A stretch of 34,456 bases of DNA. It comes from Caccocola sp964450835 (GTDB lineage Bacteria > Synergistota > Synergistia > Synergistales > Synergistaceae). The position numbers were made by a program, and so were the translations under genes. Position 1 is the stretch's first letter. Every line of letters starts with the position of its first letter. Under the pieces are notes generated by a model. It made no database searches. It was not told the origin of the DNA and saw only the letters and a list, made by a program, of their open reading frames with translations. This document shows, one piece after another, positions 16,333 through 24,237 of the stretch. The stretch spans positions 1 through 34,456 of the forward strand of contig CAYVEQ010000017.1 of NCBI GenBank assembly GCA_964450835.1. Reading direction: 5' to 3'.

Positions 16333-17165
16333 AAAATCTCAGCTATACATACAACGAGGGGCTGCCCTCGGGACGGCCGGCGCTGCGCGGCGTTTCTTTC
16401 GGCGTGGAGCGCGGTATGACAGTTTCCGTTCTGGGCCACACCGGCAGCGGCAAGTCAACTCTGGCGCAGCACTTAAACGGCCTCATTATCCCGCAGCGCG
16501 GGCGCGTCATTGTAGACGGATATGAGGCCGCGAAAGGCGCGCAAGAGGCAAGAGAGGTGCTGAGGCGCGTCGGGCTTGTCTTTCAGTATCCGGAAGAACA
16601 GATATTTTCAGAGAGAGTGTTTGACGAGATAGCTTTCGCACCGCGGAACTGGGGAATCAGCGGGGAGGAACTCACGGCGCGGGTGCGCCTTGCCGCTCGC
16701 GAAGCGGGTCTTGACGAAGAGCTGCTTGACGCCTCTCCCTACGGCTTATCGGGCGGCCTGAAGCGCGCCGTCGCGGTAGCCTCCGTCATAGCGGCGCGTC
16801 CCGATTATCTGGTGCTTGACGAGCCTTCGGCGGGCCTTGACTGCTTCGCCGCAGCGTCGCTTGCTTCTATGCTGAAAAATTTTGCCGCGCGCGGCACGGG
16901 AGTCGTCATAATAACGCACGATATAGAGTTCGCGCTTGAGATGAGCGACAGGGTGCTGCTGCTTGAGGAAGGGCGGGCAATCTTTTGGGGGACGCCGGAT
17001 GAGGCCGCCGCCTTTGTCGCGTCACGGGACATAAAGGGCCTCGCGCTGCCCGAAATTTTAGATATCGCGGCCGAGCTTTTCGCGGCAGGAAAAATCGGGC
17101 GCCTTGCGTGGAGCGTCGACGGGCTGATTGACGAGATAAGAAAGAGAAAAAATGGCGTCGCCTGA
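16317..17165 (+). CDS. ecfA2: ECF transporter ATPase 2 (EcfA2-type)
   Basis: This is the second ATPase of the ECF module, 282 residues. Walker A GHTGSGKST is at 40-48, Q-loop FQYPEEQIF near 89-97, and Walker B ends D168-E169. The signature reads LSGGL at 144-148, where LSGGQ is usual, so the canonical glutamine is replaced by leucine; asymmetric nucleotide sites are known in ECF pairs. The start overlaps ecfA1 by 16 nt and the end overlaps ecfT by 14 nt, implying coupled synthesis. Confidence 0.93.
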   Translation: MPIVVENLSYTYNEGLPSGRPALRGVSFGVERGMTVSVLGHTGSGKSTLAQHLNGLIIPQRGRVIVDGYEAAKGAQEAREVLRRVGLVFQYPEEQIFSERVFDEIAFAPRNWGISGEELTARVRLAAREAGLDEELLDASPYGLSGGLKRAVAVASVIAARPDYLVLDEPSAGLDCFAAASLASMLKNFAARGTGVVIITHDIEFALEMSDRVLLLEEGRAIFWGTPDEAAAFVASRDIKGLALPEILDIAAELFAAGKIGRLAWSVDGLIDEIRKRKNGVA

Positions 17166-17970
17166 TAAAATTCCGCTCGGACAGTATATACCGGCGGATT
17201 CTTTCGTACACGGGCTGGATCCGCGCGCGAAGATACTTTCGGCTCTCATCGCGATGGTCTCTGTTTTTATGCTGCGCTCTCTGCCTGCCTTTGTCCTCTG
17301 CGGCCTTGTGCTTTACGCCCTCGCGCGCGCGTCGCGCCTGCCTTTCCGCCTTGTGGCCGCCTCGTCGCGCCCTGTGATTGTCCTTGTGATTTTCACCTCT
17401 TTGTTTCATCTGTTCCTCACGCCCGGCAAGGTTATATTTTCGCTTTTCGGAGCGCGGGCCACAATGGAAGGCGCTGCGCTGGGTTCGGCTATGGCGCTTC
17501 GGATTATTTATCTTGTCATGTTTGCCTCGCTGCTTACCTTCACGACGACGCCCGCGAAAATTTCCGACGGCCTTGAGGGGCTGATGTCCCCGCTGAAAAG
17601 AACCGGCTTTCCGGCGCACGACACCGCTATGATGATTACAATAGCTCTGCGCTTCATCCCGACGCTTTTTGAGGAGACGTCCCGCGTTATAAAAGCACAG
17701 AAGTCGCGCGGCGCGGATTTCAACAGCGGAGGGCCCTTAAAGCGGGCGAAAGCCTACATTCCCGTCCTGATTCCGCTTTTTGTCATAGTCTTCAAACGCG
17801 CGGACAACCTTGCCACAGCCATGGAGGCGCGCGGTTACGCGGGAGGCGAGGGGCGCACGAGGATGCGCCCGCTTGTCTGGCGGCGCGCAGACAGCATGGC
17901 TCTGGCAGGCTTCGCCGCGATAGCCGCGCTGCTTTCGCTCTTTGACAGAGCGCTCGTGATGCTGCCGTGA
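17152..17970 (+). CDS. ecfT: ECF transporter transmembrane subunit EcfT
   Basis: EcfT is the membrane scaffold that couples ATPase motion to the S component. The 272-residue protein has hydrophobic segments near 28-58, 66-90 and 110-130, and the two coupling-helix motifs of the family, KSRGADF around 184-190 and MEARGYA around 224-230. It begins within ecfA2 and its TGA overlaps the truA start (GTGA). The LDPRAKIL segment at 22-29 is also characteristic. Confidence 0.92.
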   Translation: MASPDKIPLGQYIPADSFVHGLDPRAKILSALIAMVSVFMLRSLPAFVLCGLVLYALARASRLPFRLVAASSRPVIVLVIFTSLFHLFLTPGKVIFSLFGARATMEGAALGSAMALRIIYLVMFASLLTFTTTPAKISDGLEGLMSPLKRTGFPAHDTAMMITIALRFIPTLFEETSRVIKAQKSRGADFNSGGPLKRAKAYIPVLIPLFVIVFKRADNLATAMEARGYAGGEGRTRMRPLVWRRADSMALAGFAAIAALLSLFDRALVMLP

Positions 17971-18722
17971 GGTACGCTGCGGAAGTCAGCTATGACGGGG
18001 GATTGTTCCACGGCTGGCAGCTGCAGCCGGGGCTTCCCACAGTGCAGCTGGCGATGGAGGAGGCCGCAGCGGCTCTTGACGGCGGGCATGTGGCAGTCGC
18101 GGGAGCTGGGCGCACCGACGCCGGTGTACACGCCAGGGCGCAGGTCTGCTCTTTTGACATGAGGCGCGAATGGGAGCCGCGCGGCCTGACGCTCGCCTTG
18201 AACGCGCACCTGCCGCCCGGCGTCAGCGTAATGCGCGCGGCCCGCGTCGACGGGCGCTTTCACGCGCGTTTCAGCGCCGTTTCGCGCGAGTACAGATATT
18301 TTATTTGGAATTCCGGCTCGATATATCCGCACGCTAAGCGTTACGCCGCGTGGCTGAAGTACGGCGGTTACGACTGGACCGCTGCTGCGAGAGCGGCGAA
18401 ATTTCTTGAAGGGCGGCACGATTTCCGCAATTTCTGCCGTCTTGAGGACGGCGTGCGAAGCACCGTGCGCAGCGTGGAGAGAGCGCGGCTTGTCAGGCGC
18501 GGCAGACTTGTGGTCTTTCAGATACGCGGGGACGGCTTCCTGCACAATATGGTGCGGATAATACTTGGCAGCCTTGAGCTCGCGGCGCTCGGCAAAATAC
18601 GCCCCGATGAAATCGGCGTGCTGCTTGACGCCGAACGCAGTACGCGCGCGGACGGCGGGCGCACATTTCCCGCCTGCGGCCTGTGGTTCTGGAAAGCGCT
18701 CTACAACAGCCCGATATGGTAA
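17967..18722 (+). CDS. truA: tRNA pseudouridine synthase A
   Basis: TruA converts uridines 38-40 of the anticodon stem to pseudouridine. The 251-residue protein starts at GTG 17967 (VRYAAEVSYDGGLFHGWQ), overlapping the ecfT stop as GTGA. The catalytic aspartate is D51 in GAGRTDAGVHARAQV, and further family motifs include FHARFSAVSREYRYFIWN and GDGFLHNMVRIILGSL. The ecfA1-ecfA2-ecfT-truA order matches the common arrangement. It ends the tightly packed gene run. Confidence 0.96.
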   Translation: MRYAAEVSYDGGLFHGWQLQPGLPTVQLAMEEAAAALDGGHVAVAGAGRTDAGVHARAQVCSFDMRREWEPRGLTLALNAHLPPGVSVMRAARVDGRFHARFSAVSREYRYFIWNSGSIYPHAKRYAAWLKYGGYDWTAAARAAKFLEGRHDFRNFCRLEDGVRSTVRSVERARLVRRGRLVVFQIRGDGFLHNMVRIILGSLELAALGKIRPDEIGVLLDAERSTRADGGRTFPACGLWFWKALYNSPIW

Positions 18723-18789
18723 AATAAATATTCGAACGGAATATGTTAGGCAGGCGGGACTTCTCTATAAAACGGGAGGCTGACGGATT

Positions 18790-19833
18790 TTGTGGAATAA
18801 AGACATAGGCATTGACCTTGGGACGGCGACGGTACTTGTATTTGTGAAGGGGAAGGGCATTGTGCTGCGCGAGCCGTCGGTCGTCGCCATCGACCAATCG
18901 ACGGGAAAAATACTTTCGGTAGGCGAGGACGCGAAAGTGATGATCGGCAAAACGCCGGGCAACGTCGTGGCCATCAGGCCTCTCCGCGACGGTGTCATAG
19001 CGGACTACACCATGACGGAAGTAATGCTCCGCGAATTTATGAAAAAAGTCACCCACGGCATAGAGCGCCTTGTGCGCCACCGCCTTATGATCGGAGTTCC
19101 CGCCGGCGCGACCGATGTGGAACGCAGAGCCGTCCTTGAAGCGGCGCTTGAGGTCGGCGCGAAAGAGGCGTACCTTATCGAGGAGCCGATGGCGGCGGCC
19201 ATCGGGGCTAATATGCCGGTCGGCGAGCCTGTCGGCAACATGGTGGTCGACATCGGAGGCGGCACGACTGATATAGCGATAGTATCGCTCGGCGGGCTGG
19301 TCGTCTACGAATCGCTTCGTGTCGGCGGCGACAAATTCGACGAATCGATTGTCCGTTACATGCGCAAGCAGTACAACCTGGCAATCGGCGAGCAGACGGC
19401 GGAAGATATAAAAAAACAGATCGGCGCCTGCGACCCGAAGACCGCCTCGCCCGAAAAAGTCGTTGACATACGGGGGCGCGACCTCGTGCAGGGGCTTCCC
19501 CGCCAGGTAATGGTTTCAAGCCTCGATATAGCGCGCGCCATCGAAGAGCCGGTAAATTCGATAATCGCCGGGATAAAGCGCGTGCTCGAAAAGACGCCAC
19601 CGGAGCTTTCTGCGGACGTCATGGACCGCGGCATCATTCTGACCGGCGGCGGCGCATCACTGCGCGGCATAGCGGAACTCATAATGGAAGAGACCGAGAT
19701 AAACGCCATGGTCGCAGAGTCCGCGAGCGAATGTGTCGCGCTGGGCACCGGCATAGCTCTCGAATCGCTCGACAAACTGAAAGAAACGGGCGCCGTCTAC
19801 CTCTCATCGAAAAAAGGGATAACGAAAAGATAA
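18790..19833 (+). CDS. mreB: Rod shape-determining protein MreB/Mbl
   Basis: MreB is a bacterial actin that guides lateral cell-wall synthesis beneath the membrane. The 347 residues carry the actin ATPase signatures: phosphate 1 DLGTATVLVF (9-18), phosphate 2 VDIGGGTTDIAI near 155-166, and the adenosine motif ILTGGGASLRGI near 282-293. The likely start is TTG 18790 (MWNKDIGIDLG) after GGGAGG at 18774-18779; no in-frame ATG lies nearby. It follows truA after 67 nt and suggests a rod-shaped cell. Confidence 0.95.
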   Translation: MWNKDIGIDLGTATVLVFVKGKGIVLREPSVVAIDQSTGKILSVGEDAKVMIGKTPGNVVAIRPLRDGVIADYTMTEVMLREFMKKVTHGIERLVRHRLMIGVPAGATDVERRAVLEAALEVGAKEAYLIEEPMAAAIGANMPVGEPVGNMVVDIGGGTTDIAIVSLGGLVVYESLRVGGDKFDESIVRYMRKQYNLAIGEQTAEDIKKQIGACDPKTASPEKVVDIRGRDLVQGLPRQVMVSSLDIARAIEEPVNSIIAGIKRVLEKTPPELSADVMDRGIILTGGGASLRGIAELIMEETEINAMVAESASECVALGTGIALESLDKLKETGAVYLSSKKGITKR

Positions 19834-20255
19834 TGCCCCTTTGGTGGGAAGAGAAAGGTCTTGATTTTTCATGCCGCAGCTGCGGGCGCTGCTGCGGCGG
19901 CGAGCCCGGGGAAATACGGGTGACGCAGCGCGAGCTGGCGAAAATCGCTTCGGAGCTCGGCATGGACGAGATTTCCTTCAGAAAAGAGTGTCTTGCCAGA
20001 ATAAACGGACGGTGCTGTATAAAAGAAAAGGAAAACTACGACTGTCTTTTTCTCGACGGCGCCACAAAAAAATGCGGAATATACAAAGTCCGCCCGCTTC
20101 AGTGCCGTCTCTTCCCTTTCTGGCCCTCGCTCCTGACGGACCGGCGGCTTTGGGATTACTACGCCTCCTTCTGCCCCGGCATGGGGAACGGCAGCCATTA
20201 CAGGCCGGAGCTTATATACAAATTCCTGGCGTTTGAAGCGGCGGCCGAGTTATAA
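19833..20255 (+). CDS. YkgJ-type cysteine-cluster protein
   Basis: The 140 residues start at ATG 19833, sharing one base with the mreB TAA (TAATG), so they are probably coupled. C14, C17, C20 and C21 form the CxxCxxCC start typical of the YkgJ/zinc- or iron-cluster family. Further cysteines lie in CLARINGRCC, DCLFLD, KKCGIYKVRPLQCRLFPFWP and FCPG. The C-x-x-Y-x-x-RP-x-x-C-x-x-FPF pattern is diagnostic. Function is unknown; a metal- or Fe-S-binding role is a family inference. Confidence 0.88.
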   Translation: MPLWWEEKGLDFSCRSCGRCCGGEPGEIRVTQRELAKIASELGMDEISFRKECLARINGRCCIKEKENYDCLFLDGATKKCGIYKVRPLQCRLFPFWPSLLTDRRLWDYYASFCPGMGNGSHYRPELIYKFLAFEAAAEL

Positions 20256-20319
20256 GAAAAATCAGGCGCGCTTTAAAAGCGTCGGAATAACTCAAAGGCA
20301 GTTTTTCGCGGACGACCCG

Positions 20320-20341
20320 CCGGAGGAGCGTCCGGTTTTTT
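20320..20341 (+). terminator. Short intrinsic terminator after the mreB transcript
   Basis: CCGGA at 20320-20324 pairs with TCCGG at 20331-20335 around a 6-nt loop and is followed by six T residues (20336-20341). It lies 65 nt after the cysteine-cluster gene and is the first terminator-like element seen downstream of the long + strand gene run. The stem is only 5 bp, so efficiency may be modest. Confidence 0.6.
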
Positions 20342-20412
20342 GCCGGGCGGCCGGCTACGCGCCTTGTTTTTACCGCCTTTTATTGTATATTTCACCGAAT
20401 TTTCAAAAGATG

Positions 20413-20437
20413 AACCGTCGTCGAATCGACGGCGGTT
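20413..20437. repeat. 11-bp inverted repeat with a 3-nt loop
   Basis: AACCGTCGTCG (20413-20423) and CGACGGCGGTT (20427-20437) pair fully with one G-U wobble around loop AAT. It lies between the mreB-side terminator and the AT-rich promoter zone of the lysine transaminase gene. No T-run follows in either direction, so it is unlikely to be a simple terminator; it could be an operator or a processing hairpin. The 20256-20686 interval holds no convincing gene. Confidence 0.5.
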
Positions 20438-20582
20438 AGCTGCGGGTAAAGAGAGTTCCCTCCTCTGCGTAAAGGCGGCAAAGAGGCTTGCATCGAACAG
20501 ATTTTATAAATATTTATTAAAAAATCTTATAATATTTTAATAAACAGTTAAAATTTTATAATCATATTCTGGAAATAGGCGC

Positions 20583-20611
20583 TTGATTTTATTAAATTTA
20601 GAATGTAGAAT
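20583..20611 (+). promoter_or_regulatory. Sigma-70-type promoter of the lysine transaminase gene
   Basis: TTGATT at 20583-20588 and TAGAAT at 20606-20611 are separated by 17 nt, a good match to the housekeeping consensus. The 80 bases upstream are strongly AT-rich and could act as an UP element. A start near 20618 would give a leader of about 70 nt, which contains the TGCGT/ACGCA inverted repeat (20631-20635 and 20646-20650) and the ribosome binding site GGGAGG at 20673-20678. A second candidate, TTGCAT at 20488 with TATTTA at 20511, is weaker. Confidence 0.6.
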
Positions 20612-20686
20612 ACAAAATGCAATGGAGTTTTGCGTAACGTTCTTAACGCAGGCAAATCAAATTTATAACATCGGGAGGTTATCGAA

Positions 20687-22054
20687 ATGTCGACCAGCTT
20701 TTTAGTTCCGCCGAAAGAAGTTTTTTCAACAATAGCGTCTCTGCTTCTTCGCGACGGTTTCGACATCGTCATTGACATGGAAAAGTCCAAGGGCAGCCAT
20801 GTGATAGATTCCGTCACAGGTACGGATTGGCTTGACTTCTATACATTCTTTGCCTCGTCGCCCTTTGGAATGAACCATCCCAAGCTCGCCAACGAGGAAT
20901 TCAAGGAAAAAATCTTCCGCGCCGCCATCAACAAGGTCGCGAACTCCGACATTTACACGCAGGAAATGGCTGAGTTTGTGAAGACTTTCGGCGAAGTGGC
21001 GGTACCCGAAGGCTACAAGCACATCTTCCTCATCGACTACGGTACACTCGCGGTGGAAAACACCTTCAAAGCCGCAATGGACTGGAAAATACAGAAACTT
21101 CTACAGAAAGGCAAAATCACCCCAGGCGAGGCATACGACGGCCGCAAGGGCACAAAGATCATTCATTTCAACGAGGCATTCCACGGGCGCAGCGGGTATA
21201 CTCTCTCCGTTACGAACACCAACGACCCGAACAAGCACCAGCGCTACGCCAAATTCACCGACTGGCCGCGCATCATCAACCCGAAGATCACATTCCCGCT
21301 TGAGGAACACACAGGCGAGGTCGAGTGGCTCGAGGCACAGGCGGTAAAACAGATCAAGCACGCGATTATGAACGACCCGGACGGACACGCGGCCATAATC
21401 ATCGAAACGATACAGGGTGAAGGCGGGGATAACCACTTCCGCACAGAGTTCTTCGAGCAGCTGCGCAGGATATGCGACGAAAACGAAATGCTCCTCATCT
21501 TCGACGAAGTCCAGAGCGGCATGGGGATCACCGGCAAAATGTGGGCGTGGCAGCACCATGCGCCTATTAAGCCGGATTTATTCTCATTCGGCAAAAAAGC
21601 TCAGATATGCGGCGTCATCGCAGGGCCGAAAATCGACGAAGTCGAGAACAACTGCTTCAGCGTGTCGAGCCGCCTGAACTCAACATGGGGCGGGAACCTT
21701 GTAGACATGGTGCGTTCGCAGAGATACCTTGAAATCTACCGTGACGAGAAAATTCTCGACTACGTCAGCAACGTCGCCGGCCCCGCGCTCTACAGGGGAC
21801 TCAAGGAACTCGAGGCGGAGTTCCCCGGGTACATCGGCAATGTCCGCGGCAAGGGGCTTATGTGCGCCTACGACATCTGCACGCCTGAACTGCGCGACAA
21901 ACTGCTGAAGGCCTGCCACAAAAATAATATGCTTATCTTAGGCTGCGGCAGCAAAACCGTCCGCTTCCGTCCGGCGCTGAACGTCCCGCTCGAAGACATT
22001 CAGCGCGGAATCGAAATTTCGCGCAAAGCCGCGAAGGAAGTGTTCGGCAAGTAA
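20687..22054 (+). CDS. lat: L-lysine 6-transaminase (class III aminotransferase)
   Basis: This enzyme moves the epsilon-amino group of L-lysine to 2-oxoglutarate, giving 2-aminoadipate semialdehyde and glutamate. The 455-residue protein matches lysine 6-aminotransferases from start (PPKEVFSTIASLLLRDGFDI) to end, with GTLAVENTFKAAMDWK (119-134), AFHGRSGYTLS (164-174), IETIQGEGGDNHFR (239-252), FDEVQSGMG (272-280) and the PLP lysine in LFSFGKKAQICG (probably K303). It has its own promoter and terminator, so it is a single-gene unit; lysine catabolism or glutamate supply are both possible roles. Confidence 0.9.
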   Translation: MSTSFLVPPKEVFSTIASLLLRDGFDIVIDMEKSKGSHVIDSVTGTDWLDFYTFFASSPFGMNHPKLANEEFKEKIFRAAINKVANSDIYTQEMAEFVKTFGEVAVPEGYKHIFLIDYGTLAVENTFKAAMDWKIQKLLQKGKITPGEAYDGRKGTKIIHFNEAFHGRSGYTLSVTNTNDPNKHQRYAKFTDWPRIINPKITFPLEEHTGEVEWLEAQAVKQIKHAIMNDPDGHAAIIIETIQGEGGDNHFRTEFFEQLRRICDENEMLLIFDEVQSGMGITGKMWAWQHHAPIKPDLFSFGKKAQICGVIAGPKIDEVENNCFSVSSRLNSTWGGNLVDMVRSQRYLEIYRDEKILDYVSNVAGPALYRGLKELEAEFPGYIGNVRGKGLMCAYDICTPELRDKLLKACHKNNMLILGCGSKTVRFRPALNVPLEDIQRGIEISRKAAKEVFGK

Positions 22055-22090
22055 CGCAGGTCTGAAGAGCGCAGAAAAACATAACGACAG

Positions 22091-22119
22091 AACGCCGGAG
22101 CAAGTCTCCGGCGTTTTTT
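22091..22119 (+). terminator. Strong intrinsic terminator after the lysine transaminase gene
   Basis: AACGCCGGAG (22091-22100) pairs perfectly with CTCCGGCGTT (22106-22115) around loop CAAGT, and the T-run continues to 22119. The 10-bp GC-rich stem and uridine tail are textbook features. It begins 36 nt after the stop codon. Confidence 0.92.
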
Positions 22120-22829
22120 GCGAGCGGCGCAAGGCGGGTTGCTGCGTGCGAACTTAGGAGACGGGACTGGCGGGCTTGTTTTTTGACAGTAAAAAGAGAG
22201 GCCCGCGGCGCGCGATTCGGTACGGGAAGCACGACAATCGGTATAACTGATTTGAATACAGATCCTGCCCGCGATACCAATCAGAATAGAACTTGTCAGG
22301 AAGATCGGGAAAGGCTTATTTTATTACGGCTCTTTGTGGCGCCTGCATTGCACGGATGACGCTGAATACAAGCAAGAAAAAGATTCCGCTCTGTTTTGCC
22401 AGCGCTGATGTTAAAGCTCTTCTCGGCTCCCGTATATATGGTAACTTTTGGGTAAATGGATACAGCCCCGCTATACCGGATAAACATGGGGTTCTGTATG
22501 AAACATGCATTGACATGTCAGACGGGGCAAAGGCTTGGTGCTTTACTTAACAGACCGACAATGCAAAGTAAAAAAGGAAAAAGCAGGCTTGCTATGCATG
22601 CGTCTGGCGTTACTTTTTTGTTTTCACAATGATTTTTCTGTTCCGCTGCTTCAATTACGGCTGGATTTAACGCTTAACGGATTTGGCATTCAGGGTAAAT
22701 TTATATTATATTGTTTGTCCGGTACAAAAACGGATAAACAGTGTATTCTCCCCTCATTTAGGCAAAGTCGGTTTTTGTCTATTCCGATCTTCCTTTTCTT
22801 TTTGCCGCCGCTGAGGCCGCCACAATATT
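22120..22829. other. Stretch without a recognisable gene
   Basis: No reading frame here resembles a known family to me. The longest open frames on the + strand (22293-22550 and the 5' half of 22535-23032) lack a convincing ribosome binding site, have unusual composition and the second runs antisense into the restriction gene. The stretch joins GC-rich core DNA to the more AT-rich restriction-modification block, so it may be decayed accessory DNA or a junction. I see no terminal inverted repeats or transposase motif. Confidence 0.5.
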
Positions 22830-22937
22830 CTACAGTTTTGAACACATTGTCGGCACGTTCGGATTTCCGGGAACGACAACGTCGTAACCGTCTTCGTCCG
22901 GTGTTGAGCTATGTGATATGCTTAGGCATTTCTTCAT
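22830..22937 (-). CDS. Possible 35-residue small protein after the restriction gene
   Basis: On the minus strand an ATG at 22937-22935, just downstream of the restriction gene stop, opens a 35-codon frame starting MKKCLSISHSSTPDEDG and ending PNVPTMCSKL, with TAG at 22832-22830. I do not recognise it. The ribosome binding site is weak (GACTGAG). It could be a small co-transcribed protein, the tail of a lost gene or chance; the low confidence reflects this. Confidence 0.2.
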   Translation of the reverse strand: MKKCLSISHSSTPDEDGYDVVVPGNPNVPTMCSKL

Positions 22938-22944
22938 TCTCAGT

Positions 22945-24237
22945 CTATTCGTTAATCAAAGATACAATCCAGTTTATCCATCCTTTGACGCTTGAAGAAC
23001 GGCGGGTAAATGTGGAATCGCTCCCGACTTGAAAAATTTCCGATTGTTTCATTATTTCGACTATCTCTTCGGTTGACGGCATAGCGCCTTTTTTGAAACA
23101 GAGACGTAAAGCGGAATTGAAAACCTTGTGGGATAGTATGGTTTCACAAAAAGCTAACTGACGCTCCTTAAACCCGAGCTTGAAAAGCCGCCGCCCTGCA
23201 TCGCTCAAAGAATAAAACGGTGTCCCGTTTTCTTTTCTTTTGTCAAGCAACCCTAAATAGTGCGCGGCGTCTGTGTAGTAATTTGTTTGTCGCGAATCAA
23301 AATCATAGTTTTCCGTAACGTCCGTTCTGTTTAATTCCTGTGTGCCGACTAATTCGCAAAGATTTATAATTCTTTCAAATTTGTCAGCTTGCGGGAATGG
23401 GATTTCAGGCTCTTTGACTATTGAGACACGACCCAATACAGCTAGTATATCCGACAAAGAAACAGCGGTATCTTCTATGGAATAATTTTTCTGCTTAATC
23501 AAATGCAAAGAACTGTAATTATTCAGATCTTCAAACTTGTATTCGTACAGTCTGTAAATGCCGTTGGAATAAACAAGAAAAATCGGTTTTACTGTTTTCT
23601 TCTTTATACGGTTATGCCAAACACGAAAGGGATAATATAGCTGTCTGATGAGGAAGTCCTCCGACAGATCTCTTTTCGCCTCAAATAATGTCAAAGCTGA
23701 ATTTCCTTCATAGGCGGCGTCTATCTCAATCTGTGAATTATATATTTTAATACGGTGCCTAGTTCCGGACCGAATATCGTCAATATAAAAAGAGAATTCT
23801 CACGAGCCCATGCGGCCCGAAACTGTCGCAAAAATATCGCTCTCTCCCGTAAAATCGGCGACGATGCCGGAAGCAACGGCACAATTTAACGCTATCGCTT
23901 CGCTTTTGATATCATTGCCGTCTAAACTCTGTATATGCGCGGGCAGAGATACTTTTGTAACAGCGGAAGAATCGGCCGTTTCAAATTTATGATAAGCGGC
24001 AAAATGCGAGATGACGTAATCACCGCGTGTTAAAGGCAATATAGCTAATTTATTATCTGAAAACAGTTTCGGAAGATTTGCCATGTGGTCAAATTTTGCC
24101 ATTAAGCGAGGTTCGCGGAATTCTTTTATCTGCGCAGCGGATATTTTGAATGAGCCGTCTTTTTCAATATGGCGGAGGATGTCGTATTTATCAAAAAGAC
24201 TTTTCCATGCGATGTCATTCAAACTTGCGTCATTCAT
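22945..24237 (-). pseudogene. Type II restriction endonuclease gene interrupted by an in-frame TGA
   Basis: One continuous frame runs from ATG 24237 to the stop at 22945 with a single TGA at 23802-23800 (codon 146). Both halves read like one family of about 430-residue type II restriction enzymes that I recall as encoded next to Dam-type methyltransferases: the N-half has AAQIKEFREPRLMAKFDHM, the C-half FPQADKFERIINLCEL and YDFDSRQTNYYTDAAHYLG. The likely PD-(D/E)XK core (D173, E186, K188 in FEAK) lies after the stop, so the truncated 145-residue product should be inactive. The TGA stands where a glycine would fit (GGA to TGA). Start overlaps the methyltransferase end by 8 nt. A sequencing error is possible. 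Confidence 0.8.

Noticed and set aside
20233..20439. Small + strand frame after the cysteine-cluster gene
   Set aside because: It spans the terminator hairpin and the inverted repeat and has no family resemblance.
22293..22550. An 85-codon + strand frame after the lysine transaminase terminator
   Set aside because: TTG start without a convincing ribosome binding site, no promoter and no family resemblance; too weak to list as a gene.
22535..23032. A 165-codon + strand frame entering the restriction gene region
   Set aside because: Its 3' part is antisense to clear restriction enzyme sequence and the translation looks random.
23800..23802. TGA as a selenocysteine codon
   Set aside because: The position fits glycine rather than cysteine, and restriction enzymes of this kind are not known selenoproteins; I saw no obvious SECIS-like hairpin, though I could not fold it.
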